A DNA stretch of 64,000 nt from Sipunculus nudus. Lineage: Eukaryota; Annelida; Sipuncula; Golfingiida; Sipunculidae. Below the pieces are notes generated by a model that did no database searches, had not been told where the DNA came from, and saw only the letters and a program-made list of their open reading frames with translations. The DNA is taken from NCBI GenBank assembly GCA_026874595.1, contig CM049316.1, forward strand, positions 59,653,676-59,717,675, given 5' to 3'. A program made the translations under genes and the position numbers. Below, one piece after another: positions 1 through 11,019 of the stretch (position 1 is the stretch's first letter; each line of letters opens with the position of its first letter).

Positions 1-160
1 GGAACGCCTCTCCAGAGAATTCTTAGTTTGAAGTAAATATATTTTTATTGTTTTTGTTACACACGTCCTTCTTATCTATTTGAGTGTAAATCTGCGATTT
101 CGGCAAGCATAATGGTCAGTTCCGTATGTTTGTCTGTTTGTTGTTTGCCGCAAATCTTCG

Positions 161-163
<3 letters not shown>

Positions 164-212
<49 letters not shown>
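164..212. repeat. (TA)n microsatellite
   Basis: Perfect dinucleotide array of about 49 bases. Confidence 0.95.
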
Positions 213-214
<2 letters not shown>

Positions 215-224
215 AAGTATTATA

Positions 225-425
225 ATCAATGTAGAATATTGTTTGTCTGCACTCTACCGGCTATAAGTTTACAGCAATCAATTTGAAACCTACAGGGTTC
301 ATTAAAAAAACAAACTTCCTGTAGGCTTGTTGTTTTTGTCATCATCGTATCAAGGTCAAGTTCATCGAAAACCACAAAATCTTTTTTTTTCACATGTTTG
401 TCAAGAATCATCGTAGCCGCATAAA
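225..425 (+). repeat. CAGCAATCA-type module, direct copy 1
   Basis: TTTACAGCAATCAATTTGAA, CCTACAGGGTTC, GTTGTTTTTGTCAT and CAAGGTCAAGTTCATCGAAA parallel 1420-1520 (TTTGCAGCAATCACTTTGAA, GTTGTTTTTGGTCAATAC, CAAAGTTCAAGGTCATCAAA). Confidence 0.5.
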
Positions 426-539
426 CTATTGCTCATTTCATTTGTTAATACGTGGCCTATTACCTGACGTGTAGCTGTCTTAAATCTGATCTAATCATGG
501 TTACTCATTTTGTAGGAAAATTAATGATATTCGTAAATT

Positions 540-1190
540 TTTGGTCTTAAATTCCTAACTTTGTCAGTTTTAAAGCTAGATAGGGCTAGTTTTCCATATT
601 AGGTCACATTTGGCAAGTTCGACATGATTAAACTCAATTCTCACAAAATCTCGTGATTTTTTAGGACAAACGAGATTAAACGAGATTTAACAGAAATGCT
701 GAAAACTCGGTCACATTTTAAGCTAAAAATGTCTAGTTTTCGGCATTTTGTAGCATTTGCTTATAACTCCGTGACTTTTAAATATAGATATATGTCCAGT
801 GTTCGGCATTTCGTATCATCGGTAAGCTTGACATTACAAAACTGGAAGTATCGCCAGATCACAAATGCTTTTAGCTCTGTCACTTTTAAAGCTAGAAGGG
901 TCAAGTGTTTGGCATATGGCCAGCTTGATATTACAATCTGCCTGGTTCGCCAAACCTAGCACAATTTCTGGTCAAACGAGAAAATGTGAGATTTCACAGA
1001 AATGCATATAACTCTGCTACTTTTAAAGTTACAGAGGTCTAGTTTTATCGGCATGCGGTACATTTGGCCAGCTAGACATGACATCTGCAAATGTTGCACC
1101 GTTTCTTGTCAAACGAGAATAAACGACATTTCACAGAAATTTTATAACTTGGTCACGTTGCACGCTAGAAAGGGTTGCGACTATTCAATA
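540..1190 (+). repeat. Degenerate tandem array, unit about 140 bases
   Basis: The anchor CACTTTTAAAGCTAGAWRGG and variants, followed by TCTAGTTTTCGGCAT-like sequence, recur near 566, 711, 772, 879, 1017 and 1155. Each is linked to ACAAACGAGATTAAACGAGA-like and TTGGCCAGCTAGACATGA-like blocks. No unit is an open gene. Confidence 0.65.
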
Positions 1191-1275
1191 TCAGCATACC
1201 TACATAAACGTATTATTTGTTTCTGCTCCCCCACAACATTGCTTATTCATATGACTGTATCCACATCTTCGATCC

Positions 1276-1401
1276 CTGTCTGTCTGTCTCCCTGCCTGTC
1301 TATCTGTCTGTCTCTCTGTCTGTCTTATTTTAATTTCCAGCGAGCGCTGGAACTATGGTCGTCTAGTCTGTCTGTCTGTCTGTTTGTCTGTCCGTTTGTC
1401 T
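1276..1401 (+). repeat. (TGTC)n-rich simple repeat
   Basis: TCTGTCTGTC runs at 1276-1327 and 1369-1401, interrupted by a unique segment with CCAGCGAGCGCTGGAAC, itself a short palindrome. An open frame across it has no coding look. Confidence 0.7.
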
Positions 1402-1404
1402 GAC

Positions 1405-1970
1405 CTCTACTGACCACAATTTTGCAGCAATCACTTTGAAGTTTATAAAGTCCTGATAGCCTGTTGTTTTTGGTCAATACAGGTCAAAGTTCAAGGTCAT
1501 CAAAACACATCAATATCTTATTTCCCTCATATGCTTGTTCTTGTGCATGACATATAGCATTATGCAGGCCAAGGTTTAGCAGTAACCACTTTGTAAATTA
1601 CACATATTGTATATCGGAACGATTTCTGGACGCTGTATGTGTATTTTTAAACAGGTGTAAGTTCAAGGTCTTCAAAACACATCAAAATCTTATTTCCCTC
1701 ATGACTTTGTCAGTATTGGTCCTATCTTCACAAACTATGGTTCATTTTGTTCCTGTTAGCCTTCCTACGTAGATTTCTAGTTATCTCTCTTCCTCTCTCT
1801 GTCAGTTTGTCAGTATGTCCGTCCGTTTGTCAGCTGTTCTCATTTTCACCTGCTAGCTGGTTCTTGCCTCTGACATAAAGCGTTCTACAGGCCACAATTT
1901 GGCAGGAATCACCTTGTAACATACACGTCGTATATCGGACGATTTCTTGAAGCTGTAAATGTATTTTATG
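1405..1970 (+). repeat. CAGCAATCA-type modules in tandem
   Basis: One module at 1405-1520. A second motif set at 1545-1645 (GCATGACATATAGCATTATG, CATATTGTATATCGGAACGA, TTTCTGGACGCTGTATGTGT) is repeated at 1862-1965 (CTGACATAAAGCGTTCTACA, CGTCGTATATCGGACGATTT, GAAGCTGTAAATGTATTTTA) at roughly 80 % identity by eye. Confidence 0.5.
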
Positions 1971-2039
1971 ATGTGATAACAGTTAAATGAATGACAATGT
2001 CCTATGTCAGAAGAGAAAAGTAATAGTCCAATAATACCC

Positions 2040-2295
2040 AATGCAGAAAACTAGACCATCCTAGCTTAAAAAGTGACAGAATTTGTCCGTGAAAGCACTT
2101 TTGTTCTCGTTTATACGAACATTAGCGAGATTTTGCGAGTTTTATATTTAATGCAAGTCAAGCTAGTCAAATGCTAATGAATGTCATAAACTTGACCTCT
2201 CTGACGTTGAAAGTCCTCGAGATATACTAATTAGCTTTTCTGTGAAATCTCGCTTTTTCCCCGTTTGAAGAGAAACGGTGCAAGAAATGGGCGAA
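2040..2295 (-). repeat. Inverted partner of the 540-1190 array
   Basis: GCAGAAAACTAGACCATCCT, CTAGCTTAAAAAGTGACAG, CTCGTTTATACGAAC, CAAGCTAGTCAAATGC and TGTGAAATCTCGCTTTTTCC are minus-strand versions of the blocks in 540-1190. They enclose 0.85 kb in an inverted-repeat arrangement. Confidence 0.55.
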
Positions 2296-2299
2296 ATTT

Positions 2300-2930
2300 G
2301 CTAATGAGTAACTGAGAACTTATCAGAAGCTACAAGATGACCTTGACCTTGAACTTTTACGTGTGATAGGATCATATGAGTTTACTAACGGACCACTGAC
2401 CTTTTTTATTATAGTTTGAACCAGTGCCCAACTTGACATTTCAGTTTTAAAATCGGCTTTTAGGCAAATTATATCCTTTTATATTTTATAATATTGCTTA
2501 ATTAATGTAAGCAAAACTGTTGCATATAATGCTAAGCCAATTTAATGTAAAAAGCAAAAATAAAAGGAAGGAAAGAAAGAAATCCGTCTGAAACAGTCAA
2601 ACGTCAGTATGAAGAAGCGAATTTGGCAATTATTATTTACATTATCACTTTTAGAAAACCTTGTTTCCGAGGAAGGACTATATTCCTAATGGGAAAAAAG
2701 GTCGCCGAACCACATGCTTGCCAGTCACTCTATCTAATAACAGTGTGATAACAGCTTTCACGCCCTCAATTGACTTACTTTTCGCCCACTCATCGTCATG
2801 TTGCCTTAACACTAGCGTGAAATAAGAACTCGGTGACAAATCTGCTTAATGACATTTCATTTTTGCTATTTTGCATATTGTCCTGTGACGATGGATTGTG
2901 GCAATTTCCGTTGACATTAAATGCCATAAT
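2300..2930. other. No gene seen
   Basis: AT-rich. ATGACCTTGACCTTGAAC at 2337 is a half-site-like string shared with the bivalve-type repeats. Nothing else supportable. Confidence 0.5.
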
Positions 2931-2937
2931 GGTTGAT

Positions 2938-2970
2938 ACAGGCGCAGATCCAGAGAAGCGGAGGGTGGCT
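2938..2970 (+). repeat. Possible left-end fragment of the GGGGCGGATCC family
   Basis: CAGGCGCAGATCCAGAGAAG followed by CGGAGGGTGG resembles the element's left terminus. No matching right end is nearby. Confidence 0.3.
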
Positions 2971-3332
2971 CCTGCCTCTCGGCTACAATTTTATTTTGTC
3001 AACAAACTTGTGTATTATACCAAAATCATTCTGCTCAGAATTCTGTAAAAAGGTAGTACAGGCCCACCATAAGTGCGGACGGATATAATTAGTACTTATA
3101 CAACATGTACCTGCATCCGAATGTATAAGCATACATATACATGCATACATACATATGTTATATAAATATATTTATATATTATATTTTTATACAGATATAT
3201 TTATATTTTATATAAATATATATATATATAATGACTATTTTTTGCCATTTTTTATACCGTACTGATGAAATGACACATATCGCCAAACCGATGTGAGTTG
3301 TACGTATTACAGGCTTCATATTTCATGATTCC

Positions 3333-3534
3333 TTAACCCCTTGGGACTCAGGATTTTGTTACCAACGTGATGGAATTTTTATCATAAAAACGTTTAAAAT
3401 TATGATTACCATTCTAAGCAAAGTAAGTTAGACACTAATAAAAGGAATTATGGCGCTATCATATTTTATTTCAATTCTAAGGGTACTAGAAAATGGTCAA
3501 TATCAGCAAAACAAGCTTAATCTCAAAGGGTTAA
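3333..3534. mobile_element. piggyBac-like MITE with TTAA target duplication
   Basis: TTAACCCCTTGGGACT at the left and AATCTCAAAGGGTTAA at the right are inverted copies with a few mismatches. TTAA at both borders (3333-3336 and 3531-3534) is the target duplication. CCC-T-T ends with TTAA targets are typical of piggyBac-type elements; Kolobok is the alternative. The 194-base interior is AT-rich and non-coding. Confidence 0.78.
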
Positions 3535-4304
3535 AGGCATGAAAGTCGGTACAAATAATTGTGAATATAAGCTGTATCCTGCCCACGGAGAGCAGCTTGG
3601 CGTGTTTCTTCTATAACCAATAGCATCAGGTTTATATCTTTGATTTTCCAACGGAGAAGCGTCGGAGACAGAAAAATCAATAGCTGCCCAGACCATTTAT
3701 CTCTGCTGTTAAGGGCATTACCCATGTCATTTCCGTGAGCTCTCAATATCAGACAAAATGGCTTCGTTTTATCTCCTAATGTTCAGTCTTCGGGACGTAT
3801 ATTAGTGCTAGTTTTTCGCCTCTTAGCGATCTCAGGCTGTGTGGGGAGAGAAGTAACGTCTTCACTCTAGTAAATACCTGTGTCCTTTTGGGATTAACGT
3901 GACAAAGACGCATACCCACCATCGTCTGCTAAATTCTGAACACGCCTGAGGATATAGCGTTGACCTGTAAATGCCAAGCTAACCTCGGAGCGTGCTCTCT
4001 TCTTGTTTTCTGTTTTGCAGCACTTTAATGGACATGTCTTTGAGGTTTCAAACGAGGAGAAAGAAACCGGAAACGCTTAATTTTATCTACTTCAGTTCCT
4101 TCATGATGTCGTACCATACTGATAATATCAGGGGGAAAAACAAGTGCAATACTGTGTTTTGTATACGTAAAAGATATACACCACGAAATGAATTTATATT
4201 TTATGCATGTGATTAGTCTAGATTACGGTTATGCACGTGGCTTTGGATTGAAATGAAGACAATTCAGGAGAAATTATGTTATAACCTTCTGTTAGATTAT
4301 GTTT

Positions 4305-4306
<2 letters not shown>

Positions 4307-4374
<68 letters not shown>
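4307..4374. repeat. (TA)n microsatellite
   Basis: Perfect array of 68 bases. The open frame on the minus strand across it is a Tyr-Ile repeat artefact. Confidence 0.95.
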
Positions 4375-4375
<1 letters not shown>

Positions 4376-5436
4376 CTGGCGGGTTTAGTCTCGCTTTGTA
4401 ATTCATTGTATCTATCGGAAACCATTTTTTTCTGTTTTCGTGAAATGTGGATAAAAAGGTAAGGTCTCAGGACATTATTTCAGCTTTTCATTAATATTTT
4501 ACAAACTACAGGTTAAGGACCTCTTGACGTGTACATATTCTAAACGCTAAGAATGTGCTCTACAGGCTGGTATGTAGAAAGTTTGCGTTTCTGATATAGA
4601 TCATATTATAGACGTACCAATATTTTAATGAATTTCAAATGCTCAACTAAACTAAAAATCATTTATTCCAGCATATCTGTAATATCTACGGAATGTTTCT
4701 TTGCATCATATTATAAATAAAGGGCCTCCCCTGGTTATTTTATTTTATTTCATAAAATTATGGTTGATAGAGTATTTAAGTTTTAAGTGTACAAAATAAA
4801 TATTTTTACGTGTTCAAACATAAAAAGCCCCCCATTAAAGATAGGCAAGAAATAAAAATACGCACTTCAGAACATATGTTAACAACTTCATACAGCGTAA
4901 ATGGAATGTTGATATGTGCTCCGGTGGAAATTAATGTCTGTTTGTCTGTCTGTATACGTCTGTCTTGTTGTCCTATATATCTCAAAATAAATTGTTTAAA
5001 TGCGGTTCTCATTAGATTAGGTATGCACCGTGTTTGCGATCTTTAGACATGTCTGCCATTCTTGCATCATCTAGGTCTCTGCGACAAAAGCATGGTAACT
5101 ATCATGAGGGCCCCTAGGCAGGTCGGTTTTTTCCCTGAGATCGCTAATGAAGGTAGCTGAGAGGTTTTCGTCAGTGCAGAATGGTGAAAGCCGAAAGCCT
5201 ACATTTAATAGTCAACTTGTGATTAAGTGATACAGTGTCTGGCCTGAGGGGCAAGGGTTGTCAAGACAATGGCAGTCCGCTTTGATATATTCCCGCGAGA
5301 TAATAACGACAATATGCCAACTTGTCAAGCAAAGGATTGATGAGGAAAATATAAGAGAGGCAACTGGTGGCGAAGAAAGATATTGAATATGTCAGAGGGA
5401 AATAAATTTGGGCTTCTGGTTGGGGCCAGGACAGTG

Positions 5437-5450
5437 CTGCCCCCTTGTGG
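5437..5450 (-). promoter_or_regulatory. Near match to the CTCF core motif
   Basis: The minus strand reads CCACAAGGGGGCAG, one mismatch from the CTCF core. It sits in a relatively GC-rich, otherwise unexplained stretch (about 5100-5500). Confidence 0.3.
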
Positions 5451-6649
5451 TTGTCAAATGACAGAACCCGGAACCTTGGGAAGTGCTGATGTCAGAGATA
5501 ATATATGAACCGAAAACGTGACACAAGTTTGATAACTAGACACGTATCGTATAACTTATCCAATATAAATGACTTACCGTGTTATGTGACTGGCCATGTA
5601 CTTGATTTTACTGAAAAACACTGACTGAGGAAGGAACGATTGTATCTGGAAAAAGCAATGTACCACGGTCATATTTTTGTTAACAATTTTACGTACGAAG
5701 TACTAAACAGATTTTAATGAGGGTTTTTGCCGAGGGCTATAAGAACACTACAGGAATAACTCGTTACTTTTTGGAGGTAATCTGGATCACCATTATTATT
5801 TTACTCAAATGATTATATATCATTGTGACACTCGGTTATTTCTTTGTCCCATCGAGGCTAGATGCATTCATCGGTATTAGGGACTGCTTTTCTGGTGCAC
5901 CCGTAACCAACGTTGGTCCAGCGTGGCACTCGAAAGAAAAATCCCAGGAGAACTGTATTATGATCCTTTGTGGGGGTATAAATTGTCCTTTACAGTAGTG
6001 TAAGTTCATTAATTGATTATGAATCACATGACCGAGCAATATAAATATGTGGCAAAATAAGTGATAATTTACAGTCAAAGTTACCACTAACAAAGAGGGT
6101 CTAGTGATGCGCGTGTTGTTGGGAGAGGGAAAAGAGGAATGTGCTTTTTTTATACAAAGGTTTATTTTTTCAGGTCTAAAACAACAATTAATCACACTTA
6201 CGGATTTTTTTTTTCCATTTACATCTGACATAATGAAAAAATCCCTCTTTCATTCCCCTTAATGACACTTTTAATGAATTTATAGTTTAGTTGGGTCCAA
6301 AAAAGGCCAAGTAAGGACGTTAAAAATATTATTCTACGGATTCGCCACTCACATTTTTCGTGAATCTCTTTCGTGATTTTTTTTCCAAATGAAGAACAGG
6401 TCCTAGGTAATATTGCATGCTTATTCCTGTTTTGGCACCAAATCCCTAAAACAATTCATAATTTATGGAAAATGGACTAAATTTTGTGTTGATCATGTAC
6501 ACCATTTCAAGACACTAAGTATTTGTTGTAATATGCTTAGCAACTTGACAAAATTCTACGTATTGTGCCTCGACCGGTAAAAAAAAAAAAACTCATTGCC
6601 CGTAGAACAATATTTTTGTGTGGCCTATAACCATCAGTGTTTTCCCAGC

Positions 6650-7182
6650 CAGGGATCGTAATACTTTGAAGTTTTCACCTTTCCAACGGAAAGACATTGA
6701 TACAGGTTTGCCTTTCCGTAGAAAAATCTGCCTTTCCGCTAAAGATGAATCCTACTATCATATAAAACTTTCAGTCACATTTTGCTTAGTGTAAACCTGA
6801 TTCTGTAATATAACATGCCATCATACATGCAGACGTGCATGCAAAAGGAACTGAATGTTTACAATAATAACACTTTTATATCAGAAACACGATGGTGCAA
6901 TGAAAAAAAATCAGGCATATATAGGAAATGACGGCCTAAATGCCGGATAGTATACGAACTTATAGGCCATTTTTATAGGAAAATGTAGGAAATATATGGA
7001 GGCCGCGTTAGACCACCTGTAAAATATTTTGTTTTCGTGTCATATTTGTTATTACTTACTTACTTAATGTGGAAAACATCAGGTGTTAACCTTTGCAACG
7101 GATTGGTACAAAATTAAAAATGCCCTTCCGTGCACGTGGTTGCCTGTCTGAAGCAGGCAGAAAGGTGTTATTACGACCCCTG
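6650..7182. mobile_element. Candidate non-autonomous TIR element (CAGGGRTCGTAATA ends)
   Basis: The left end CAGGGATCGTAATAC and the right end, read on the other strand, CAGGGGTCGTAATAA form a 14-base TIR with one mismatch. CCTTTCCGT/CCTTCCGT motifs recur just inside both ends. No target duplication is evident, so the insertion may be old. The CAGGG start is common in hAT elements, but the family is not established. Confidence 0.55.
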
Positions 7183-7189
7183 ATCATAT

Positions 7190-9190
7190 ACCAAAAGCAC
7201 TTGCACATGATAATCAATCGTCTTCAACCACGTTTGTGAACGAAGCTTACCCAGAGCCCGGCGCCGCCGCCATTTTGCGCCAGCCGAGCTAAGATTAAGC
7301 CGAGCCAGCCGAGTTTTACAGGAGGTGCCGCCAATATTTCATTAAGCCAAAGTCAGCTGATTTTGTGCAGCTCAGTTTTATTGGCTTGAGAAAAATTATT
7401 TACAAATAGATCAATCTTTTACAATTAAAAATGCCCGAAACATATGTTCAGGTTTTGTCTTTAGTTTGTTTCTTGTCGCTGAAAGGAAACGGTGTGATTG
7501 TTGAAGTATGAATATGCTGGCTTTTGAAACAACCAGGATAAACAACCAGGTCTATGACGGGAGTATTATGGAATACCAACGGTCCGTCCGCCCGTCTGTC
7601 CGTCCGTTAACTTTTAGGGTCGCCCGATAACTTACCAGGGCTTTAATGGATTTTCCCGAGGTCACGATGATGACACTTGACAAATATATTATTTGTTAAT
7701 TGGTTTTTCTATTAGCATTTATACAAAAGAAGTGGAAAGGACTGTATGAAATGTTATGCATGGTTCATAAGATTGCAAGTAAGTTTGGATATACTATGTG
7801 TTTGTTTAAAGTGTAATATTTACCAGTTAGATAGGACAATCGAGGCCGTTGTCAGTAAATTTATAAGCAGAAAATAAGCGTAAAATCTCCATAGAAAAAA
7901 AACATTTATTGGAGTAGTATACCACATTGTATAAGTGATATGTTGAAACAAGCAAAACGACAAAAACGAACTTGGCTGCAAATATTGTCCTCGATTTAGT
8001 GTGTGGCACTTAGCTAAGCATCTGATCAATCGGACCAGGTTTAATTTTGTAAACAAGCCTGCTAAATCCACCAAATAGGAAGGACAGTGGCATTACTGTT
8101 TTTCTATCAGACAGCATTAGATCAGCAGCGTACTAAAAAGAAACCAGTGTCAATGCCCTTGTTCCCTAGTGCATTGTGGGAAGAATATAAAGATCAGCTG
8201 TGCGAGTTTTATTCCTGGCGTCCGTTGCACACCTGTCGAACATATGCACATACATGCGAGGCTTACCTGGTGGTAAATATAAACGGGTCATAGGTGACGT
8301 TATACCCACAAGCGTTGCAGCACGTACACACTGAAACAAAGGGGCTACGGAGCCTCTTGCTTGTAGACATGACATCACAGATAAGACTAGTCCGGAGATG
8401 ACTTCATGTGGGAGTCTGGTTTTTATGTAGGTCATTTATGACGTCACACCTAGCAACGTTTCTGCACGTCTACCTCTACAAAGGGTGGAATATCATGCCA
8501 GTATGACGTCATTGGTTTAACGCAGACGACGACTAAATGAGGCTTTATTGTTGTTTTTTACATGCATCAAGATGACGTCCTTTGGAGTTTATTCTACCTT
8601 GATGCTGACGTCATAGTGTAAACGTTTTAGCACGTACAAAGAGTGCGGGGCAAGATTTTAACGTCCAAATTAAGGAAGTACAAGAGATATGTATCTAAAA
8701 TTATCCAACACTCACAATTCCTTTATCTATAAATTCTCCAATAATCTAGCCATCGATCATTTATTTTCAATTAATAAACCCTTCCCATGCCATCATTCAA
8801 GGTCAGCCCACAGTACTACTGACGACTAGATATGTAGTTTGAGCCTACAATTGTGCCTCCGACAGGATCCTTAGATAAAACTATCCTGTGCTACGGCTCA
8901 CCAACAGAGTTCACAGGTGAGCTGTAGAACAAAGGCCCCCACTGATACCAATGAATGACCCATCCCTCTGCCGGGACAAAGAATTTAGCTGATATCACAT
9001 TTGTAAAGAATCTTTCAAATTCAAAGTACATTATGGTGATCATGGTAACCTCTCAAATCTAATGAACTGTTTCTTGCACTGGAACCTGAACCAAGTTAAA
9101 TCAAAATTCGCTCATAAGATTTTGTTGCCAGCGGAACAACCAACCCATTAATGGAAAAAACACAGTATCAGGTATTATGATCTTGCTCGG
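7190..9190. other. No gene seen apart from the TGACGTCA array
   Basis: GCCGCCGCCATTTTGCG at 7262-7278 resembles a YY1-type initiator motif and is followed by CAGCCGAG repeats, but no coding start follows. 8660-9190 shows nothing specific. Confidence 0.4.
8285..8650 (+). repeat. Degenerate tandem units with TGACGTCA palindromes
   Basis: Units start near 8292 (GTGACGTTATACCCACAAGC), 8430 (ATGACGTCACACCTAGCAAC) and 8604 (CTGACGTCATAGTGTAAACG). Each is followed by a GCACGTMY and an ACAAAG block. Additional GACGTC motifs lie at 8504 and 8572. TGACGTCA is the full CRE recognised by CREB/ATF-type factors; whether it acts here is unknown. Confidence 0.55.
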
Positions 9191-9199
9191 ACACGGCAG

Positions 9200-10465
9200 G
9201 GTTTTTAGCTCAGCTGACTGAAAGTAAACCTTGGTAAAGGAATGGCGCTTAGTCCGTCGTCCGTTCGTTATCAGGGCACAAATCTGTCAACCCTAGAAAC
9301 TTGTAATTTAATATCTAGATAGATAAATAAAAATATCCTAAGCAACCTGAACTTAAGTCACTGCGACCTATATCCTATGACCCGAATTATGGGACTCATA
9401 AGAACCCCGCCCCAAGAAAAATTAATAATTTGATACAAAACCTCCAGTATATTGATAATTAATGCATGGATTGCCATGAATATTGCCTTGAATATCGACA
9501 ATGAATAGTTTTGTAAGTTTTGGTGGCACCACCTGTATTTTTTTTAATTTTTATGATTTTTCTTCCCTGTTTTTGAGACCATCAAATGACAGCAATAATG
9601 TCAGTTTCTCAGATGTGGATTCATCAAGTGTCCTGACACTCGGTGTCTTTATTGATTATGATTGGTTTCTTCATTTCCTTAAGACTGATGGCATCACCTG
9701 TATTTTTTTCTATAATTTATGCATTTTCCCCTTTTTTGAGACTGCTTTATTATGGTGATACTATCAGATTCGCAACTCTGGTTTAATCGGTGGCTTGAAA
9801 CCTTGTGTGTATATTAGGGCCCCGCTTGAATAAGCGGATGCCCTATATTAAACACCATGTCGGTCCGTCTGTTCGTCTTTCTGTATGTCTGTCAAATTTG
9901 TTTCCTGATGTTTCCAGTTTGGATTGACATATGCATTTCAAAATTGACTTATATATGGTCAACCTCTAACGCAAGAACTCTTTTGATTTTTGGGTCATGA
10001 GGTCAAAGCTCAAGGTCACTGGGGCCCATCTGTCCACATATGTTTCCGTATGATAACTGATTTGGATTGACATTTGGATTTCAAACTTGACTTGTATATG
10101 GACCACCTCTAACGCAAGAACTCTATTGATATTTGGGTCATGAAGTCAAAGCTCAAGGTCACAGGACTCACCATCAGACATATTGTGGTTGTTTATGCGG
10201 AACTGTTCATCCCCCCCCCCCCCCCCCCCCCCATCTTCCAAATAATGATTACCTGACAATAGCGGAAGAAACATATGGATTTTGGGGTCACAAGGTCAAA
10301 GGTCAAGGTCACCGGGGAGATCTATCCACATATTAGTTTTCCAGATGAAAACTCTAGTTTGGGTAGACAGGTTGGCTTCAAACAGACCACAGTATCCATA
10401 TTTTGAAAAAACATATAAACATATCCTTATAGACAACTTCAGCTGAGCGTGGAGACCCATGGGTC
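9200..10465 (+). repeat. Long dispersed repeat A, copy 1
   Basis: In order: TAGCTCAGCTGACTGAAAGT; CGTCCGTTCGTTATCAGGGC; two GGCACCACCTGTATTTTTTT-like blocks each followed by a TTGAGACC/TTGAGACTG block; GGGCCCCGCTTGAATAAGCG; GTCGGTCCGTCTGTTCGTCT; and then tandem CTTGTATATGGACCACCTCT / GGTCATGARGTCAAAGCTCA modules to about 10330, ending near ACCCATGGGTCCCTCG. The same blocks occur inverted at 27.5-28.5 kb. No coding capacity, clear TIR or poly-A tail. The family is unrecognised. Confidence 0.7.
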
Positions 10466-10561
10466 CCTCGTTCCTGTTAGTTGCTCGGACACTGTGTGTT
10501 ATTCATGGACCACCTCTGTTATGTATCATCCTTAATATATCTTAGTCTCAGGTTTGAAGAC

Positions 10562-10879
10562 TAGGGCTGTATCAATATACCAATATATCGATATTGATAC
10601 ATATCGATACTCCACATCGAAATGGTTATCGATACGCTATGCATGAGGTATTGTCGTATCGATGAAAAACAAGAACTGCTCACAATTACATATACAAATC
10701 ATACAACCCTAAGTAAACTTAAAAACTGAGTTTTTTTCAAGCTTAAGCTGGTGAAATTACGTTAGGAAATGCATAGGAAAATGAAGCGTATAGTCAATAC
10801 GTATCGTGTATCGATTTGACTGTGTATATCATAATAAGTATTGTACCTAAATAGGCTGACCGATACCCATGCAGCCCTT
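10562..10879. mobile_element. hAT-like MITE with perfect 8-bp target duplication
   Basis: 318 bases bounded by TAGGGCTGTAT and, inverted at the other end, AAGGGCTGCAT. It is flanked on both sides by the identical octamer TTGAAGAC (10554-10561 and 10880-10887). The interior is rich in TATCGATA/GTATCGAT motifs, with no coding capacity. The 8-base duplication and short TIR fit the hAT superfamily. A fragment similar to its right portion occurs at about 47034-47101, inside the 2-kb GTGTCG element. Confidence 0.82.
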
Positions 10880-11019
10880 TTGAAGACGTTTGAACAATGG
10901 CGTAAGATAAACTCTTTATCAGCTCCAGTATAATACTGTTATCTGTATTAAACAATACGTAAAAATTGTGTACCTCCGGCCAAAGGTTTGATTTGGCCAT
11001 CATTCAATTCCTTTTTTAC

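Larger units (their letters stand above)
3540..6640. other. No gene seen apart from the microsatellite and a CTCF-like site
   Basis: 5755-5810 (TTTTGGAGGTAATCTGGATC, CTCAAATGAT) is similar to 63715-63760, a short dispersed repeat. A 131-codon minus frame at 5836-6231 has no recognisable domain. 5100-5500 is GC-richer and unexplained. Confidence 0.45.

Noticed and set aside
5836-6231. 131-codon minus-strand frame
   Set aside because: ATG-initiated, but no recognisable domain, ordinary AT-rich composition, poly-T/poly-A tracts inside, and no splice context.
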